From assembly GCF_017696075.1 (NCBI RefSeq), contig NZ_JAAORI010000004.1, positions 62,001 to 126,000 of the forward strand: a DNA stretch of 64,000 nt, in the 5' to 3' direction. The notes beneath the pieces are model-generated. The model was not told the origin of the DNA, ran no database searches, and worked only from the letters and a program-made list of their open reading frames with translations. A program made the translations under genes and the position numbers. Positions 44,320 through 55,037 of this stretch are shown here, one piece after another. The first letter of the stretch is position 1; every line of letters begins with the position of its first letter. Origin of the DNA: Prochlorococcus marinus XMU1411 (lineage in GTDB: Bacteria > Cyanobacteriota > Cyanobacteriia > PCC-6307 > Cyanobiaceae).

Positions 44320-45129
44320 ATGATTTGGCCTTTTAGACGAAAGTCAAAAAAAAGAATGGCTCGTATTGTAATTGATGAGCCGATTACAAGTTCAACAAGA
44401 GTTTCTGTCCTTAAAGCTCTTAAACAAATTGAGGATAGAGAATTTCCTGCTTTAATCGTGAGAATTGATTCGCCAGGAGGTACTGTTGGGGATAGCCAAG
44501 AAATATACTCTGCTATTAAAAGATTAAAAGATAAAGGATGTAAAGTTATTGCAAGTTTTGGGAACATATCAGCTTCTGGAGGTGTTTACATTGGTGTAGC
44601 ATCTGACAAAATAGTTGCTAATCCTGGAACAATTACAGGATCTATTGGTGTGATTATAAGAGGTAATAATTTATCTGAATTATTAGATAAAGTTGGGATA
44701 AAATTTGAGACTGTCAAAAGCGGTGTATTTAAAGATATACTTTCTCCAGATAAAGCTCTAAGCGAAGAAGGTAGAGAACTTCTTCAAGGGCTTATAGATG
44801 AAAGCTACAAACAATTTACCGAAGCTGTTGCTGAAGGAAGAAATTTACCTGTTCAAGAAGTAAAGAAATTTGCCGACGGAAGGATTTTTACAGGGACGCA
44901 AGCGAAAGAATTAGGACTCGTTGATGAAGTTGGAGATGAGGTTGATGCAAGGCTACTTGCAGCAAAAATGGTTAAAATTGATCCTAAAATTGAACCCTTG
45001 ACATTTGGAAAGAAAAAAAAGAAGATTCTTGGACTAATCCCTGGAAGTAGAATTATTGAAAAAGTTATCAATAATATCTTGTTTGAGCTAGATTCTTCTA
45101 ATAAAATACTTTGGTTATATAAGCCCTAA
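44320..45129 (+). CDS. sppA: Signal peptide peptidase SppA, short form
   Basis: A serine protease of family S49 cleaving remnant signal peptides; 269 aa, a one-domain form. S86 in ISASGGVYIG and K138 in SGVFKDILSP are 52 residues apart, the dyad spacing of Bacillus SppA. SPGGTVGDSQEIYSAI and GSIGVI are also conserved. The N-terminus (MIWPFRRKSKKRMARI) lacks an obvious membrane anchor. ATG start; aroH follows after 9 bp. Confidence 0.93.
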   Translation: MIWPFRRKSKKRMARIVIDEPITSSTRVSVLKALKQIEDREFPALIVRIDSPGGTVGDSQEIYSAIKRLKDKGCKVIASFGNISASGGVYIGVASDKIVANPGTITGSIGVIIRGNNLSELLDKVGIKFETVKSGVFKDILSPDKALSEEGRELLQGLIDESYKQFTEAVAEGRNLPVQEVKKFADGRIFTGTQAKELGLVDEVGDEVDARLLAAKMVKIDPKIEPLTFGKKKKKILGLIPGSRIIEKVINNILFELDSSNKILWLYKP

Positions 45130-45138
45130 AAAAATAGA

Positions 45139-45510
45139 ATGCAAGTTGATTATAAAACTACATTTATTCGAGGAGCGACAACTGCATCTGGGAATTCCGT
45201 TAAGGAAATAGAAGTTGCTGTGGTGGAATTAATGGATGAATTAATTTTACGCAACAATTTAATAAAGACAAACATATTATCTATAACATTCACTTCAACA
45301 AAAGATTTGGATGCATGTTTCCCTGCTTCAATTGCGAGGAGATTTAATGGACTAGATTCAGTAGCATTTCTAGATTGTCAACAAATGTATGTTTTTAATG
45401 ATGTCGATTTTTGTATAAGAATAATGGCTCAAGTTTTATTACCTCCAAATTATCCTGTCAAACATCCTTATTTAAGGGGTGCTTCAAAATTAAGGCCAGA
45501 TAGATGTTAA
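45139..45510 (+). CDS. aroH: Chorismate mutase, AroH type
   Basis: It converts chorismate to prephenate for Phe/Tyr synthesis. The 123-aa trimeric AroH fold is recognisable from the N-terminal RGATTASGNSVKEI with its active-site arginine, the loop ACFPASIARRFNG and the basic C-terminus (PYLRGASKLRPD). Length is normal. ATG start. Confidence 0.95.
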   Translation: MQVDYKTTFIRGATTASGNSVKEIEVAVVELMDELILRNNLIKTNILSITFTSTKDLDACFPASIARRFNGLDSVAFLDCQQMYVFNDVDFCIRIMAQVLLPPNYPVKHPYLRGASKLRPDRC

Positions 45511-45580
45511 CCTTGGTAAAATTATTAAACCCTTAATAAGTTTGTATAGGCTTAATCGATCCCTTTAAATTAATTAATCA

Positions 45581-46159
45581 ATGTTAAAAAAAACTAAGAA
45601 AACTGCATTAAATTTTAAAACTTTAAAATTTCTCCTTATTCCAGCAATTTTATTCTCAACGCCAATTTTCAATATTATCCAAGATGCTAAGGCAGGTTTA
45701 GAATTTCAATGGAACCAAGACTCTGGCTTCAGAAGGTTAAAGTGGCTTCAAAGAGATGGAAGAAAAGGATTTAGAAATAAAATATATTTTTTCTTGAAAC
45801 CATCTGATAGACAAACTGATCTTTTAAAAATAAATCTGGCCATCCCGAAACCCTTTAAGTCAACATTAAAAAAAGAAAAAATAAGTTTATGTAAGGTAAG
45901 AATTGGAGGTTTTGAAAGTCGTACTAAATGCTTAGAAGATATTCCAGCTGATATTGAAATTAATACTGATGAATCATCCTTACGTTCAGTAAACATATAC
46001 CCCTATAGCCCAATTCCCTCAAATAAAGAAAGTTATGCAATTCTCTTAAAAGTCTTTAATCCAAAAAAATCAGGCCTCTATCAATTCCATTCATATGGTC
46101 AACCAAAAGGGGAATCAGTTTCAACTTATTTAGGAAGCTGGACTATAGTGATAGATTAA
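45581..46159 (+). CDS. DUF2808 family secreted protein
   Basis: A 192-aa protein with a long basic N-region and signal peptide (about residues 1-38, ending DAKAG), followed by a beta-rich domain matching the cyanobacterial DUF2808 family (NKIYFFLKPSDRQTDLLKI, LAIPKPFKSTL, CKVRIGGFESRTKCLED with a probable disulfide). Probably periplasmic. Function unknown. It precedes rpmH in the same direction, 30 bp away. Confidence 0.82.
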   Translation: MLKKTKKTALNFKTLKFLLIPAILFSTPIFNIIQDAKAGLEFQWNQDSGFRRLKWLQRDGRKGFRNKIYFFLKPSDRQTDLLKINLAIPKPFKSTLKKEKISLCKVRIGGFESRTKCLEDIPADIEINTDESSLRSVNIYPYSPIPSNKESYAILLKVFNPKKSGLYQFHSYGQPKGESVSTYLGSWTIVID

Positions 46160-46189
46160 GTGATAGATTAATTACGGGTAATTAAAAAA

Positions 46190-46327
46190 ATGACTAAAAG
46201 AACTTTTGGCGGAACTTCAAGAAAAAGAAAACGTGTATCTGGTTTTAGAGTAAGAATGCGTTCTCATACTGGTAGAAGAGTTATTAAAAGTAGAAGACAA
46301 AAAGGTAGAGAAAGAATAGCGGTTTAA
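46190..46327 (+). CDS. rpmH: Ribosomal protein L34
   Basis: A 45-aa basic protein beginning [19 protein letters not shown] and containing [19 protein letters not shown], the L34 signature. ATG at 46190 and TAA at 46325-46327. It heads the conserved rpmH-rnpA-yidC gene order, here with a PH-domain gene inserted before yidC. Confidence 0.97.
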
Positions 46328-46340
46328 TTTTTAAATTTAA

Positions 46341-46727
46341 ATGGCCCTACCTAAAAGTATGCGCTTAAAAGGTCATCGGACTTTTAATTATATTCATAAA
46401 AATTCCACAAAATTACATGGGAATTTAATGACTTTTAAGTTAGCAATATCAAATCCAGAAATACTCTTATCTCATAAACTCACAAATTCATCAAATAATT
46501 TGAGAGTAGCAATTGCCATTAGTAAAAAATTTTCAAAAAAAGCTGTAGTAAGAAATAAAGTGAGAAGAATCTTGCAAGAGTGGCTATTAACAAACATTCA
46601 AAAAATTAATACTCACAAACCTTATTGGTTACTTGTTAACCTTAAAGTTGGAAATTCCTGCGATGATAAAAATAGACTTTTGGAGGAATTTCAAAATTTA
46701 ATGTTCAAATCTAATCTAATAAAATGA
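46341..46727 (+). CDS. rnpA: Ribonuclease P protein component
   Basis: The protein cofactor of RNase P for tRNA 5' maturation; 128 aa. The basic RNR motif region KFSKKAVVRNKVRRILQEW is present. It is 13 bp after rpmH and overlaps the PH-domain gene by 4 bp (ATGA). The RNA component gene rnpB is not seen in the window. Confidence 0.94.
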   Translation: MALPKSMRLKGHRTFNYIHKNSTKLHGNLMTFKLAISNPEILLSHKLTNSSNNLRVAIAISKKFSKKAVVRNKVRRILQEWLLTNIQKINTHKPYWLLVNLKVGNSCDDKNRLLEEFQNLMFKSNLIK

Positions 46728-47137
46728 ATAATATGAGTGAAGAAACCTTTTACGAAGGTGGTCCTGCAAAAAGTGATTTAATCATAAATCTTTTAGCGGG
46801 GATAACTATTCTTGGTTTGCCATTTACCTTCGCTGCAATAGTCAGAGCATTGTGGTTAAGGTATAGAATCACAAATAAGAGAATTACTATAGATGGTGGA
46901 TGGTTTGGCAAAAACAAAACTCAAGTATCATTAAGCAACATAGAAGAAATTAGATCCATTCCAAGAGGATTTGGATCATATGGTGATATGGTCCTTATAC
47001 TTAACGATGGATCAAAGGTTGAAATGAAATCATTACCACTATTCAGAGAAAAGCAAAAATTTATTGAAGAAAATATAATCAAAAGATCACAATCTCTTAA
47101 TTTTAAAGAGGTAGAAGGATTTGCTACTAAATCCTAA
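46724..47137 (+). CDS. PH-domain (YdbS-like) membrane protein
   Basis: A 137-aa protein with one or two N-terminal membrane helices (LIINLLAGITILGLPFTFAA) followed by a bacterial PH domain (LRYRITNKRITIDGGWFGK, SLNSIEEIRSI-like element, DMVLILNDGSKVEMKSLP). It starts inside the rnpA stop (4-bp overlap) and precedes yidC, a cyanobacterial gene order. Possible helper in membrane insertion, from position only. Confidence 0.85.
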   Translation: MNNMSEETFYEGGPAKSDLIINLLAGITILGLPFTFAAIVRALWLRYRITNKRITIDGGWFGKNKTQVSLSNIEEIRSIPRGFGSYGDMVLILNDGSKVEMKSLPLFREKQKFIEENIIKRSQSLNFKEVEGFATKS

Positions 47138-47209
47138 ATAAATTAATTACAAAAACCTTTTTTTCCTGTAAAATGAAATGTCTAATAAAATTACACTCTT
47201 TTTAATATC

Positions 47210-48352
47210 GTGATAGGGTTCATTTCTGAAAAACTACTTATCCCGATCCTAGACTTTTTCTACGGTTTAGTTCCAAGTTATGGTTTAGCAATTGTTGCAT
47301 TAACAGTTGTAATAAGAATTGCACTTTTCCCATTAAGCGCTGGTTCCATAAGAAGTGCAAGAAGGATGAAGATTGCCCAACCAGTAATGCAAAAAAAACA
47401 AGCAGAAATTAAATCTAAGTTCTCAGGTGATCCAAAGAAACAGCAAGAAGAATTAGGAAAACTAATGAATGAGTTTGGCAGCCCCCTCGCTGGTTGTCTG
47501 CCTTTAATAGTACAGATGCCTGTTCTATTTGCATTATTCGCAACATTAAGAGGTTCGCCTTTCGCTGATGTACCTTATAACATAAACTTAAAGGTTGTTC
47601 CACAGGAGCAAGTTGCAGCTATTGATCCAAAACCTTATAAATCTCCAAGACACTCAATATTTATAACGGAAAAATCCCATTTCCCTGTCATAGCGACTAT
47701 ACCTAACGGTACAAAATTAGGGACAGAAGAATCAATAAAAATAAATTTGCAAACAACAAATGGTACTAGCTACTCAGAAGTTTTATCCAAATACGATAAT
47801 GGATCAAAATTTCTTCCTACTTGGAAGGTTTCAAAAGGATCAGAAAATCTAAAAATTTCCCAAGACGGTACAGTAACTGCAATTAAACCAGGGGATGCAA
47901 CAATTGAAGCAAAAATCCCAGGTCTAGCGGCAAAAAGTGGTTTTCTTTTTATTAAAGCTCTTGGACAAGTTGGTTTTTATGTTGATGGATCTATCAACTG
48001 GGATATTGCTACATTAGTTGGTGCTTTTGGATTAACCCTACTTCTCTCTCAAGTTTTGTCTAGTCAGGGGATGCCTGCAAACCCTCAGCAATCTACCGCT
48101 AACAAAATCACACCTGTCATGATAACTGGAATGTTTTTGTTTTTCCCTCTTCCAGCAGGCGTATTACTATATATGGTTGTTGCTAATATATTTCAGGCAT
48201 TTCAGACCTTCCTTCTTAATAAAGAAGCTCTTCCTGATAATCTTCAGAAAATTTTGGACCAACAATTATTGGCAAAAGATGAAGTAATAACAACTTCTGC
48301 TTCAACTATCTCAGAGAAAAGACTGCCTTTTGAACCTAACAGTAAAAAATAG
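47210..48352 (+). CDS. yidC: Membrane protein insertase YidC with Big2-like insertion
   Basis: A 380-aa YidC/Alb3/Oxa1 insertase for plasma and thylakoid membranes. The conserved core begins at [20 protein letters not shown] (about 24-43, with the hydrophilic-groove Arg) followed by the [13 protein letters not shown] loop and [16 protein letters not shown]. Between this helix (about 95-115) and the next (about 266-285) lies a loop of roughly 145 residues; residues 200-250 ([37 protein letters not shown]) look like a bacterial Ig-like Big2 repeat. GTG start. ycf46 follows after 15 bp. Confidence 0.93.
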   Translation: MIGFISEKLLIPILDFFYGLVPSYGLAIVALTVVIRIALFPLSAGSIRSARRMKIAQPVMQKKQAEIKSKFSGDPKKQQEELGKLMNEFGSPLAGCLPLIVQMPVLFALFATLRGSPFADVPYNINLKVVPQEQVAAIDPKPYKSPRHSIFITEKSHFPVIATIPNGTKLGTEESIKINLQTTNGTSYSEVLSKYDNGSKFLPTWKVSKGSENLKISQDGTVTAIKPGDATIEAKIPGLAAKSGFLFIKALGQVGFYVDGSINWDIATLVGAFGLTLLLSQVLSSQGMPANPQQSTANKITPVMITGMFLFFPLPAGVLLYMVVANIFQAFQTFLLNKEALPDNLQKILDQQLLAKDEVITTSASTISEKRLPFEPNSKK

Positions 48353-48367
48353 CCTCAATCTCAAATA

Positions 48368-49834
48368 ATGAATTCTTGGTGTAAAAATTTAGAATTACTT
48401 ATAAAATCAAGAACTTCATTAATATGGATAAGGACTAAAGAAGAGGAAAGATTAGAAAAGTTAATTAATTTTTCTTGTGAAAGATTAAATATAAAAAGAT
48501 TCGTTTGCTGGGATTGTGTAAACGGTATTAAAGGATTAGTTAATGAAGATGGAAAATTTTCTAACAACCCCCTAGGAGTACTTGACTGGCTGAGAAGGCA
48601 AAGTCCTGAAGTTTCAACAGTTTTATTAGTAAAGGATTTTCATAAATTTTATGATGATCCATCCATTAATAGAACTATTAAAGAACTATCTTCAGAGCTT
48701 AAGCAAACTAGTCATAATTTAATTATTAGTTCCCATCTCTTTCCATCATCAGAAGATCTGGATGAATTGATGACAATAATCAACTTACCTTTACCTGATC
48801 AAAAAGAACTGAAAAATCTAATAAAAAAAATTGCTATTAATACCAATTCAGATCTTGAGGAACAAGACTTGAACGAACTTTCTATAGCTTCAAGTGGATT
48901 AACCGAAATAAAAGTAAAGCAAGTCACTGCTAAGGCTCTTGCTCAAAGAGGAAAAATAAGTAAAAAGGATATTAAAGATATTCTTGAAGAAAAAAAACAA
49001 GTTATCGCCCGAAGTGAAATTTTAGAATTCTTTGAAGCCAAGTCAAGTCAAGATGATATTGGTGGTTTAAATGTTTTAAAAGTTTGGCTTAATCAAAGAT
49101 TTAGGGCTTTTTCTAAGGAAGCAAGAGACTATGGACTACCAATTCCTAAGGGAGTCTTGCTTGTTGGAGCTCAAGGAACAGGGAAATCACTTACTGCAAA
49201 ATCAATTTCCAAAAGTTGGTCGATGCCACTTCTTAGGTTAGATGTAGGAAGACTATTTTCTAGTCTTGTTGGTTCAAGTGAGGCAAGAACAAGAGAAACA
49301 ATATCAAGAGCTGAGGCCATGTCTCCCTGCATCCTTTGGATCGATGAGATTGATAAAGGTTTTGGTGGCGATGCCAGAAGTGATGGAGGGACAAGTCAGA
49401 GGGTTTTAGCAAGTTTATTAACTTGGATGGCCGAAAAAGAATCCGCTGTATTCGTAATTGCTACTGCTAATGCTATAGATAAGCTTCCTGCTGAATTATT
49501 AAGGAAAGGTAGATTTGATGAAATATTTTTTCTTGATTTGCCAAATTCAAAAGAAAGATTAAGCATCCTTGATTTGCACTTAAAAAAAAGAAGGCCAAGT
49601 TACAATTTCCCTCTCTCTACGATTGTGGACAGAACAGATGGATTCTCTGGCGCAGAACTTGAACAAGCTGTTATAGAGGGGATGCACATTTCATTCTCTG
49701 AAAATAGAGAGCTTATGGAAAAAGATTTAATAAAGGCAGTTTCTGAATTAGTGCCCTTATCCAGAACGGCTAAAGAGCAAATTGATCTACTAAAAGAATG
49801 GTCATCTACAGGGAGGGCTCGTTCAGCATCATAA
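48368..49834 (+). CDS. ycf46: AAA ATPase Ycf46
   Basis: A 488-aa protein with a degenerate N-terminal half and a C-terminal AAA module: Walker A G267-AQGTGKS, Walker B ILWIDEIDKGFGG, sensor ATANAIDKLPAELLRKGRFD. This matches plastid/cyanobacterial Ycf46. Suggested roles in photosynthesis or carbon uptake regulation are tentative in the literature. ATG start, 15 bp after yidC. Confidence 0.93.
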   Translation: MNSWCKNLELLIKSRTSLIWIRTKEEERLEKLINFSCERLNIKRFVCWDCVNGIKGLVNEDGKFSNNPLGVLDWLRRQSPEVSTVLLVKDFHKFYDDPSINRTIKELSSELKQTSHNLIISSHLFPSSEDLDELMTIINLPLPDQKELKNLIKKIAINTNSDLEEQDLNELSIASSGLTEIKVKQVTAKALAQRGKISKKDIKDILEEKKQVIARSEILEFFEAKSSQDDIGGLNVLKVWLNQRFRAFSKEARDYGLPIPKGVLLVGAQGTGKSLTAKSISKSWSMPLLRLDVGRLFSSLVGSSEARTRETISRAEAMSPCILWIDEIDKGFGGDARSDGGTSQRVLASLLTWMAEKESAVFVIATANAIDKLPAELLRKGRFDEIFFLDLPNSKERLSILDLHLKKRRPSYNFPLSTIVDRTDGFSGAELEQAVIEGMHISFSENRELMEKDLIKAVSELVPLSRTAKEQIDLLKEWSSTGRARSAS

Positions 49835-49958
49835 TTAAAATTAAATTAAATAAAAATACTGCATAAGTAAGAAATCATTAATTAAGTTAATTTTTCATCA
49901 AAAATCCCAAATAATGAATTGGGATTAACTATCTTAATTAAGGTATAAAAAAAAAAGA

Positions 49959-51236
49959 GTGTTAGATCAAAAATTAATAAGAGAAAATCCAACTTCTGTT
50001 GAGGAGAATTTATCCTCAAGAGGAAAGGTGTATAACATTTCAGAGATTCACAAATTAACAGTCCAAAAAAAAGAAATTGATATAGAAATATCGTGCCTTC
50101 AATCCGAGAGTAAAAAATTAAGCAAATTAATCGGACAAGTTATTGGGAAATCAAAAAAAACTACTTCACAAGAAATAAATGATTTAAAGAAAAGAGGAAA
50201 TGAATACAGAATCAAAATTTCTGAACTCGAAGAAAAGCAAAGAATATTGGATAAAAAAGTAGATGATGAGATTAATAATTTGCCAAATTTTCCTAGTAAA
50301 GATGCCCCTATTGGAAAAGATGAAAGTGATAATGTGCAAATAAAAACTTGGGGAGATCCTTTAATAAAAGAGAGTCTTAAATCTCACTGGGAAATTGGAG
50401 AAAGTCTTAATCTTTTTGACACTATAAAATCAACAAAAATTTCAAAAAGTCGTTTTATTACCCTTATTGGAAATGGCGCCAGGTTAGAGAGAGCCTTAAT
50501 AAATTTTATGCTCGATATGCATACAAAAAATGGTTATTTAGAATTAATGCCCCCAGCTTTAGTAAATTCTGAAAGCCTTAAGGGTTCTGGACAATTACCA
50601 AAATTCTCAAATGAAAGTTTTAAGTGTTCAAATGACGATTTATGGCTTTCTCCAACAGCTGAAGTTCCCATAACTGCTTTTCATAGAAATGAGCTTATTG
50701 ATCCAAAGCAATTGCCTATTAAGTATGTTGCATATAGCCCATGTTTCAGGAGAGAAGCTGGAAGTTATGGGAGGGATACTAAAGGATTAATTAGACTCCA
50801 TCAATTTAATAAGGTGGAACTTTATTGGTTTTGCGATCCAAGTAATTCTTTAGAGGCTCATAAAAAGATCACTCTTGATGCAGAAAGCATTTTACAAAAG
50901 CTCAACCTACCCTATAGGTTAGTAGATATTTGTACTGGAGACTTAGGTTTTTCATCTAGTAGAACGTTTGATCTTGAAGTCTGGCTTCCAAGTAGTAAAA
51001 GTTATAGAGAAATTTCAAGTTGCAGCAATTGTCTAGACTTTCAAGCTCGCAGATCATCCATAAGGACAAAAATTGATAAAAAGAATACGTATATACATAC
51101 CTTAAATGGAAGTGGCCTAGCAATTGGAAGAACCATGGCTGCTATTCTTGAAAACGGTCAACAACCAGATGGAAGTGTTAAGGTTCCAAATGCTCTAGTT
51201 CCATATTTTGGTTCAAATTTCATAAAAACTGCTTAG
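49959..51236 (+). CDS. serS: Seryl-tRNA synthetase
   Basis: A class II synthetase of 425 aa. The N-terminal coiled-coil arm (about 30-100) is followed by the catalytic motifs: motif 2 [22 protein letters not shown] (split as [12 protein letters not shown] and [12 protein letters not shown]), the serine-binding [15 protein letters not shown] and motif 3 [18 protein letters not shown]. The start is GTG at 49959. A 124-bp spacer precedes it. It would charge the tRNA-Ser(CGA) found at 28284. Confidence 0.97.
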   Translation: MLDQKLIRENPTSVEENLSSRGKVYNISEIHKLTVQKKEIDIEISCLQSESKKLSKLIGQVIGKSKKTTSQEINDLKKRGNEYRIKISELEEKQRILDKKVDDEINNLPNFPSKDAPIGKDESDNVQIKTWGDPLIKESLKSHWEIGESLNLFDTIKSTKISKSRFITLIGNGARLERALINFMLDMHTKNGYLELMPPALVNSESLKGSGQLPKFSNESFKCSNDDLWLSPTAEVPITAFHRNELIDPKQLPIKYVAYSPCFRREAGSYGRDTKGLIRLHQFNKVELYWFCDPSNSLEAHKKITLDAESILQKLNLPYRLVDICTGDLGFSSSRTFDLEVWLPSSKSYREISSCSNCLDFQARRSSIRTKIDKKNTYIHTLNGSGLAIGRTMAAILENGQQPDGSVKVPNALVPYFGSNFIKTA

Positions 51237-51245
51237 TATAAATAA

Positions 51246-52325
51246 ATGAATGTTTTAACCTCAATAACAGTTCTAGGATTTCTTATTTTTTTTCACGAGA
51301 TGGGTCATTTCCTAGCCGCGATTTTGCAAGGAATCTACGTTGATGGATTTTCCATAGGATTTGGACCTTCAATAATTAAAAAAAAATACAAAAATATCAC
51401 TTATTCATTTAGGGCCTTCCCTTTAGGAGGATTTGTTTCCTTTCCTGATGAAGAAATAAATAATATTGACCCTAAAGATCCAAATCTCCTAAAGAATAGA
51501 CCAATAATTCAAAGAGTTATTGTGATTTCAGCTGGGGTATTCGCTAATTTGATTCTTGCCTACACTATATTAGTTTTAAATGTAACAACTATTGGGATCC
51601 CCTTTGATCCTGAACCAGGTATCTTAGTTTTGGCTACCCAGCCTGATAAGGCTGCTTCCATAGCTGGTCTACAGGCGGGAGATAAAATCATAAAAATTGA
51701 AACCAATCCTTTAGGTATTGGAGATCAAGCTGTTTCTACTTTAGTAGAGAACATACAGAACTCATCAGAAAAACCAATTTCACTAGAAATTGATAGAGAT
51801 GGAGTATTTAAAGAAATAACCTTGGTACCAAAAAATATCAATGGCAAAGGTACAATAGGTGCTCAATTACAGCCAAATCTTAGAAAAGAAACAAAAAAAA
51901 CAAAAAATTTCTTCGAAATTATTAAATACTCCAACAACGAGTTTACATCGCTTTTAATAAAAACAATTCAAGGCTACAAAGGGTTAATAACAAATTTTGC
52001 TTCTACTGCTCAACAATTAAGCGGCCCAGTAAAAATAGTTGAAATCGGAGCACAATTATCAGAACAAGGAGGAACAGGGATATTATTATTTGCTGCTTTA
52101 ATTTCTATTAATTTAGCAGTTCTCAATTCTTTGCCTTTACCATTATTAGATGGAGGACAACTTGTTTTCACTCTTATTGAAGGATTTAGGGGCAAACCAG
52201 TTCCTGTCAAAGTACAAATGGCTGTTACTCAATCAAGTTTTTTCCTCTTAGTTGGCTTAAGTGTTCTTCTTATAATTAGAGACACTAGCCAACTTTTAAT
52301 TGTACAAAGATTACTAAACCAATAA
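51246..52325 (+). CDS. rseP: Site-2 metalloprotease RseP
   Basis: An intramembrane zinc protease of 359 aa. The zinc site H17-E18-M-G-H21 is in the first helix and the third ligand D302 in LPLPLLDGGQ. One PDZ domain occupies about 105-200 (GILVLATQPDKAASIAGLQA). It probably cleaves anti-sigma or other membrane regulators. ATG start 9 bp after serS; rpsN follows. Confidence 0.95.
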   Translation: MNVLTSITVLGFLIFFHEMGHFLAAILQGIYVDGFSIGFGPSIIKKKYKNITYSFRAFPLGGFVSFPDEEINNIDPKDPNLLKNRPIIQRVIVISAGVFANLILAYTILVLNVTTIGIPFDPEPGILVLATQPDKAASIAGLQAGDKIIKIETNPLGIGDQAVSTLVENIQNSSEKPISLEIDRDGVFKEITLVPKNINGKGTIGAQLQPNLRKETKKTKNFFEIIKYSNNEFTSLLIKTIQGYKGLITNFASTAQQLSGPVKIVEIGAQLSEQGGTGILLFAALISINLAVLNSLPLPLLDGGQLVFTLIEGFRGKPVPVKVQMAVTQSSFFLLVGLSVLLIIRDTSQLLIVQRLLNQ

Positions 52326-52384
52326 TTAAATTTCGAGATTTGCCAGTCCAGCTGTTAAAATAAAACAAATTCAGTTATTATTCG

Positions 52385-52687
52385 ATGGCGAAAAAGTCCA
52401 TGATTGCGAGAGAGGTGAAACGCAAAAAACTTGTGAAAAAATATGCTGCAAAAAGAAAATCTTTATTAGACGAATTTAATGCCGCTAAAGATCCTATGGA
52501 AAGGTTAGAAATTCATAGAAAAATTCAGGGTCTACCAAGAAATTCAGCTCCAAACCGAGTTAGAAACAGGTGTTGGGCTACTGGCAAACCAAGAGGGGTT
52601 TATAGAGATTTTGGGTTATGTAGAAACCAATTAAGGCAAAGAGCTCATAATGGTGAACTACCTGGCGTTGTTAAATCCAGTTGGTAA
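52385..52687 (+). CDS. rpsN: Ribosomal protein S14
   Basis: A 100-aa S14 of the long, zinc-free type (no CxxC...CxxC). The conserved [19 protein letters not shown] and [18 protein letters not shown] segments are intact. It is isolated from the main ribosomal cluster, as in other cyanobacteria. ATG start. Confidence 0.97.
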   Translation: MAKKSMIAREVKRKKLVKKYAAKRKSLLDEFNAAKDPMERLEIHRKIQGLPRNSAPNRVRNRCWATGKPRGVYRDFGLCRNQLRQRAHNGELPGVVKSSW

Positions 52688-52871
52688 TTTTTAGCTTTAA
52701 TCACTTTTAATTAATTTCTTTAACTTATTTCCTTTAAAAAAAAAATAATTTATGATTTAAGCTTAATTTATTACTTTGTTTTTAAAAAATTTACACCTTA
52801 TTTAAATATTTTACTCAATATGTCCCTAAAAAATGTAAGAATAAATTATGTATAGATTTATAATTTAAAAA

Positions 52872-55037
52872 GTGGAAGGACAAAATAAGTCGATCACGTT
52901 TGACGGACGAGAGATACGACTAACTACAGGACTATATGCTCCTCAAGCAAGTGGATCAGTAATGATCGAGTGTGGAGACACATCTTTATTAGTTACAGCT
53001 ACAAAAACTACCAAAAAAGAAGCCGCTGACTTTCTACCTCTAATTTGTGATTATGAGGAAAAACTATATGCTGCTGGTAGAATTCCAGGCGGTTTCATGA
53101 GAAGAGAAGGTCGTCCACCAGAAAGAGCGACTTTAATCTCAAGATTGATTGATAGACCAATGAGGCCTCTTTTCCCTTCGTGGATGAGAGATGAAATTCA
53201 AATAGTTGCCTCTTGCCTTTCTCTTGATGAGAGAGTTCCTGCAGATGTTCTTGCTGTTACTGGAGCATCAATAGCAACATTGCTTGGTGAAATTCCATTT
53301 TATGGTCCAATGGCAGCTGTTAGAGTTGGACTAATAGGTGATGATTTCATTCTAAATCCAAGCTACAGAGAAATAGAAAAAGGTGATTTAGACATTGTTG
53401 TAGCAGGTTCTCCTGATGGGATTGTAATGATCGAGGCTGGGGCTAATGAATTATCCGAGCAAGATACTATTGAAGCTATAGATTTTGGTTACGAAGCTGT
53501 TACTGAACTTATTAAATCTCAAGAAGATTTACTAAAAGACTTAGGTATTAAACAGATAAAACCATCTTTACCAGAAGAAGATAAAACATTACCTTCTTAT
53601 TTAGAGAAGAATTGTACAAAAGCCATTGAGTTAGTTTTAAAGAAATTTGATCTGTCAAAAGAGGAAAGAGATCTTGAACTAGACAAAATAAAAGTTGAAA
53701 CTCAAAGTAAAATTGAATCTTTGAAAGATGACAACCAATTAAAAGTTCTACTTTCCGAAAATGAAAAGTTATTAAGTTCCGATTTTAAAAAACTTATAAA
53801 GAAATTAATGAGATCACAAATCATTAATGATGGCAAAAGAGTTGATGGAAGAACATTAGATGAAGTAAGAAAAATTTCTGCAAGTGCAGGAATCCTTCCA
53901 AAAAGAGTTCATGGTTCAGCCTTATTTCAAAGGGGTTTAACTCAGGTTTTATCTACTACCACACTAGGGACACCTAGTGATGCTCAAGAAATGGATGATC
54001 TAAACCCAAGCACAGAAAAAACTTATTTGCATCACTACAATTTCCCTCCATTTTCTGTTGGTGAGACTAGGCCAATGAGAACTCCAGGAAGAAGGGAGAT
54101 AGGGCATGGAGCCTTGGCAGAAAGAGCATTAATACCTGTACTCCCTGGGAAAGAGAAATTCCCATACGTACTTAGAGTAGTTAGTGAAGTATTAAGTTCT
54201 AATGGATCAACTTCTATGGGATCAGTCTGCGGAAGCACTCTTTCACTTCTTGATGCAGGAGTGCCTTTAAAAGCGCTTGTTAGTGGTACCGCTATGGGAT
54301 TAATTAAAGAAGAAAAGGAAGTTCGAATTCTTACCGATATTCAAGGAATTGAAGATTTCCTAGGAGATATGGACTTTAAGGTAGCTGGTACTGAAAAAGG
54401 GATAACAGCTTTGCAAATGGATATGAAAATCACTGGCTTACCAGTAAATGTAATTTCTGATGCTATTAAAAAAGCCCGTCCTGCAAGGTTACATATCTTA
54501 GAAAAAATGCAGGAAGCTATTGATAAACCTCAAGAATCCCTATCTCCTCATGCCCCAAGACTTTTAAGCTTCAGAATTGATCCTGAGCTTATTGGAACAG
54601 TTATTGGCCCAGGAGGAAGAACAATTAAAGGTATTACAGAAAGAACTAATACAAAAATAGATATCGAAGATGGAGGAATCGTTACTATTGCTTCCCATGA
54701 TGGTGCTGCTGCAGAAGAAGCTCAAAAGATAATTGAAGGATTAACAAGGAAAGTTCATGAAGGAGAAATCTTTTCTGGAGTCGTAACTAGAATCATCCCA
54801 ATAGGAGCATTTGTTGAAATTCTTCCAGGGAAAGAGGGAATGGTTCATATTTCTCAATTATCTGAAGCAAGAGTAGAGAGAGTTGAGGATGTAGTCAGAC
54901 AAGGTGATGACGTCACAGTAAGAGTTCGAGAAATTGATAGCAGAGGTAGAATTAACCTAACACTGAGAGGCGTAGCCCAAAATGGAGGAATGTCTTACCC
55001 TGAACCAACTCCAACTCCAGTGGCTCCTCTAAATTAA
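52872..55037 (+). CDS. pnp: Polynucleotide phosphorylase
   Basis: A 3'-5' phosphorolytic exoribonuclease of 721 aa. Two RNase PH domains ([14 protein letters not shown]-type start near 35-50, [16 protein letters not shown]; and second core [20 protein letters not shown]), a KH domain ([16 protein letters not shown]) and an S1 domain ([20 protein letters not shown]) are in order. GTG start. A 184-bp AT-rich leader precedes it, but I see no strong hairpin of the E. coli autoregulatory type. It overlaps convergent cysQ by 4 bp. Confidence 0.97.
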   Translation: MEGQNKSITFDGREIRLTTGLYAPQASGSVMIECGDTSLLVTATKTTKKEAADFLPLICDYEEKLYAAGRIPGGFMRREGRPPERATLISRLIDRPMRPLFPSWMRDEIQIVASCLSLDERVPADVLAVTGASIATLLGEIPFYGPMAAVRVGLIGDDFILNPSYREIEKGDLDIVVAGSPDGIVMIEAGANELSEQDTIEAIDFGYEAVTELIKSQEDLLKDLGIKQIKPSLPEEDKTLPSYLEKNCTKAIELVLKKFDLSKEERDLELDKIKVETQSKIESLKDDNQLKVLLSENEKLLSSDFKKLIKKLMRSQIINDGKRVDGRTLDEVRKISASAGILPKRVHGSALFQRGLTQVLSTTTLGTPSDAQEMDDLNPSTEKTYLHHYNFPPFSVGETRPMRTPGRREIGHGALAERALIPVLPGKEKFPYVLRVVSEVLSSNGSTSMGSVCGSTLSLLDAGVPLKALVSGTAMGLIKEEKEVRILTDIQGIEDFLGDMDFKVAGTEKGITALQMDMKITGLPVNVISDAIKKARPARLHILEKMQEAIDKPQESLSPHAPRLLSFRIDPELIGTVIGPGGRTIKGITERTNTKIDIEDGGIVTIASHDGAAAEEAQKIIEGLTRKVHEGEIFSGVVTRIIPIGAFVEILPGKEGMVHISQLSEARVERVEDVVRQGDDVTVRVREIDSRGRINLTLRGVAQNGGMSYPEPTPTPVAPLN

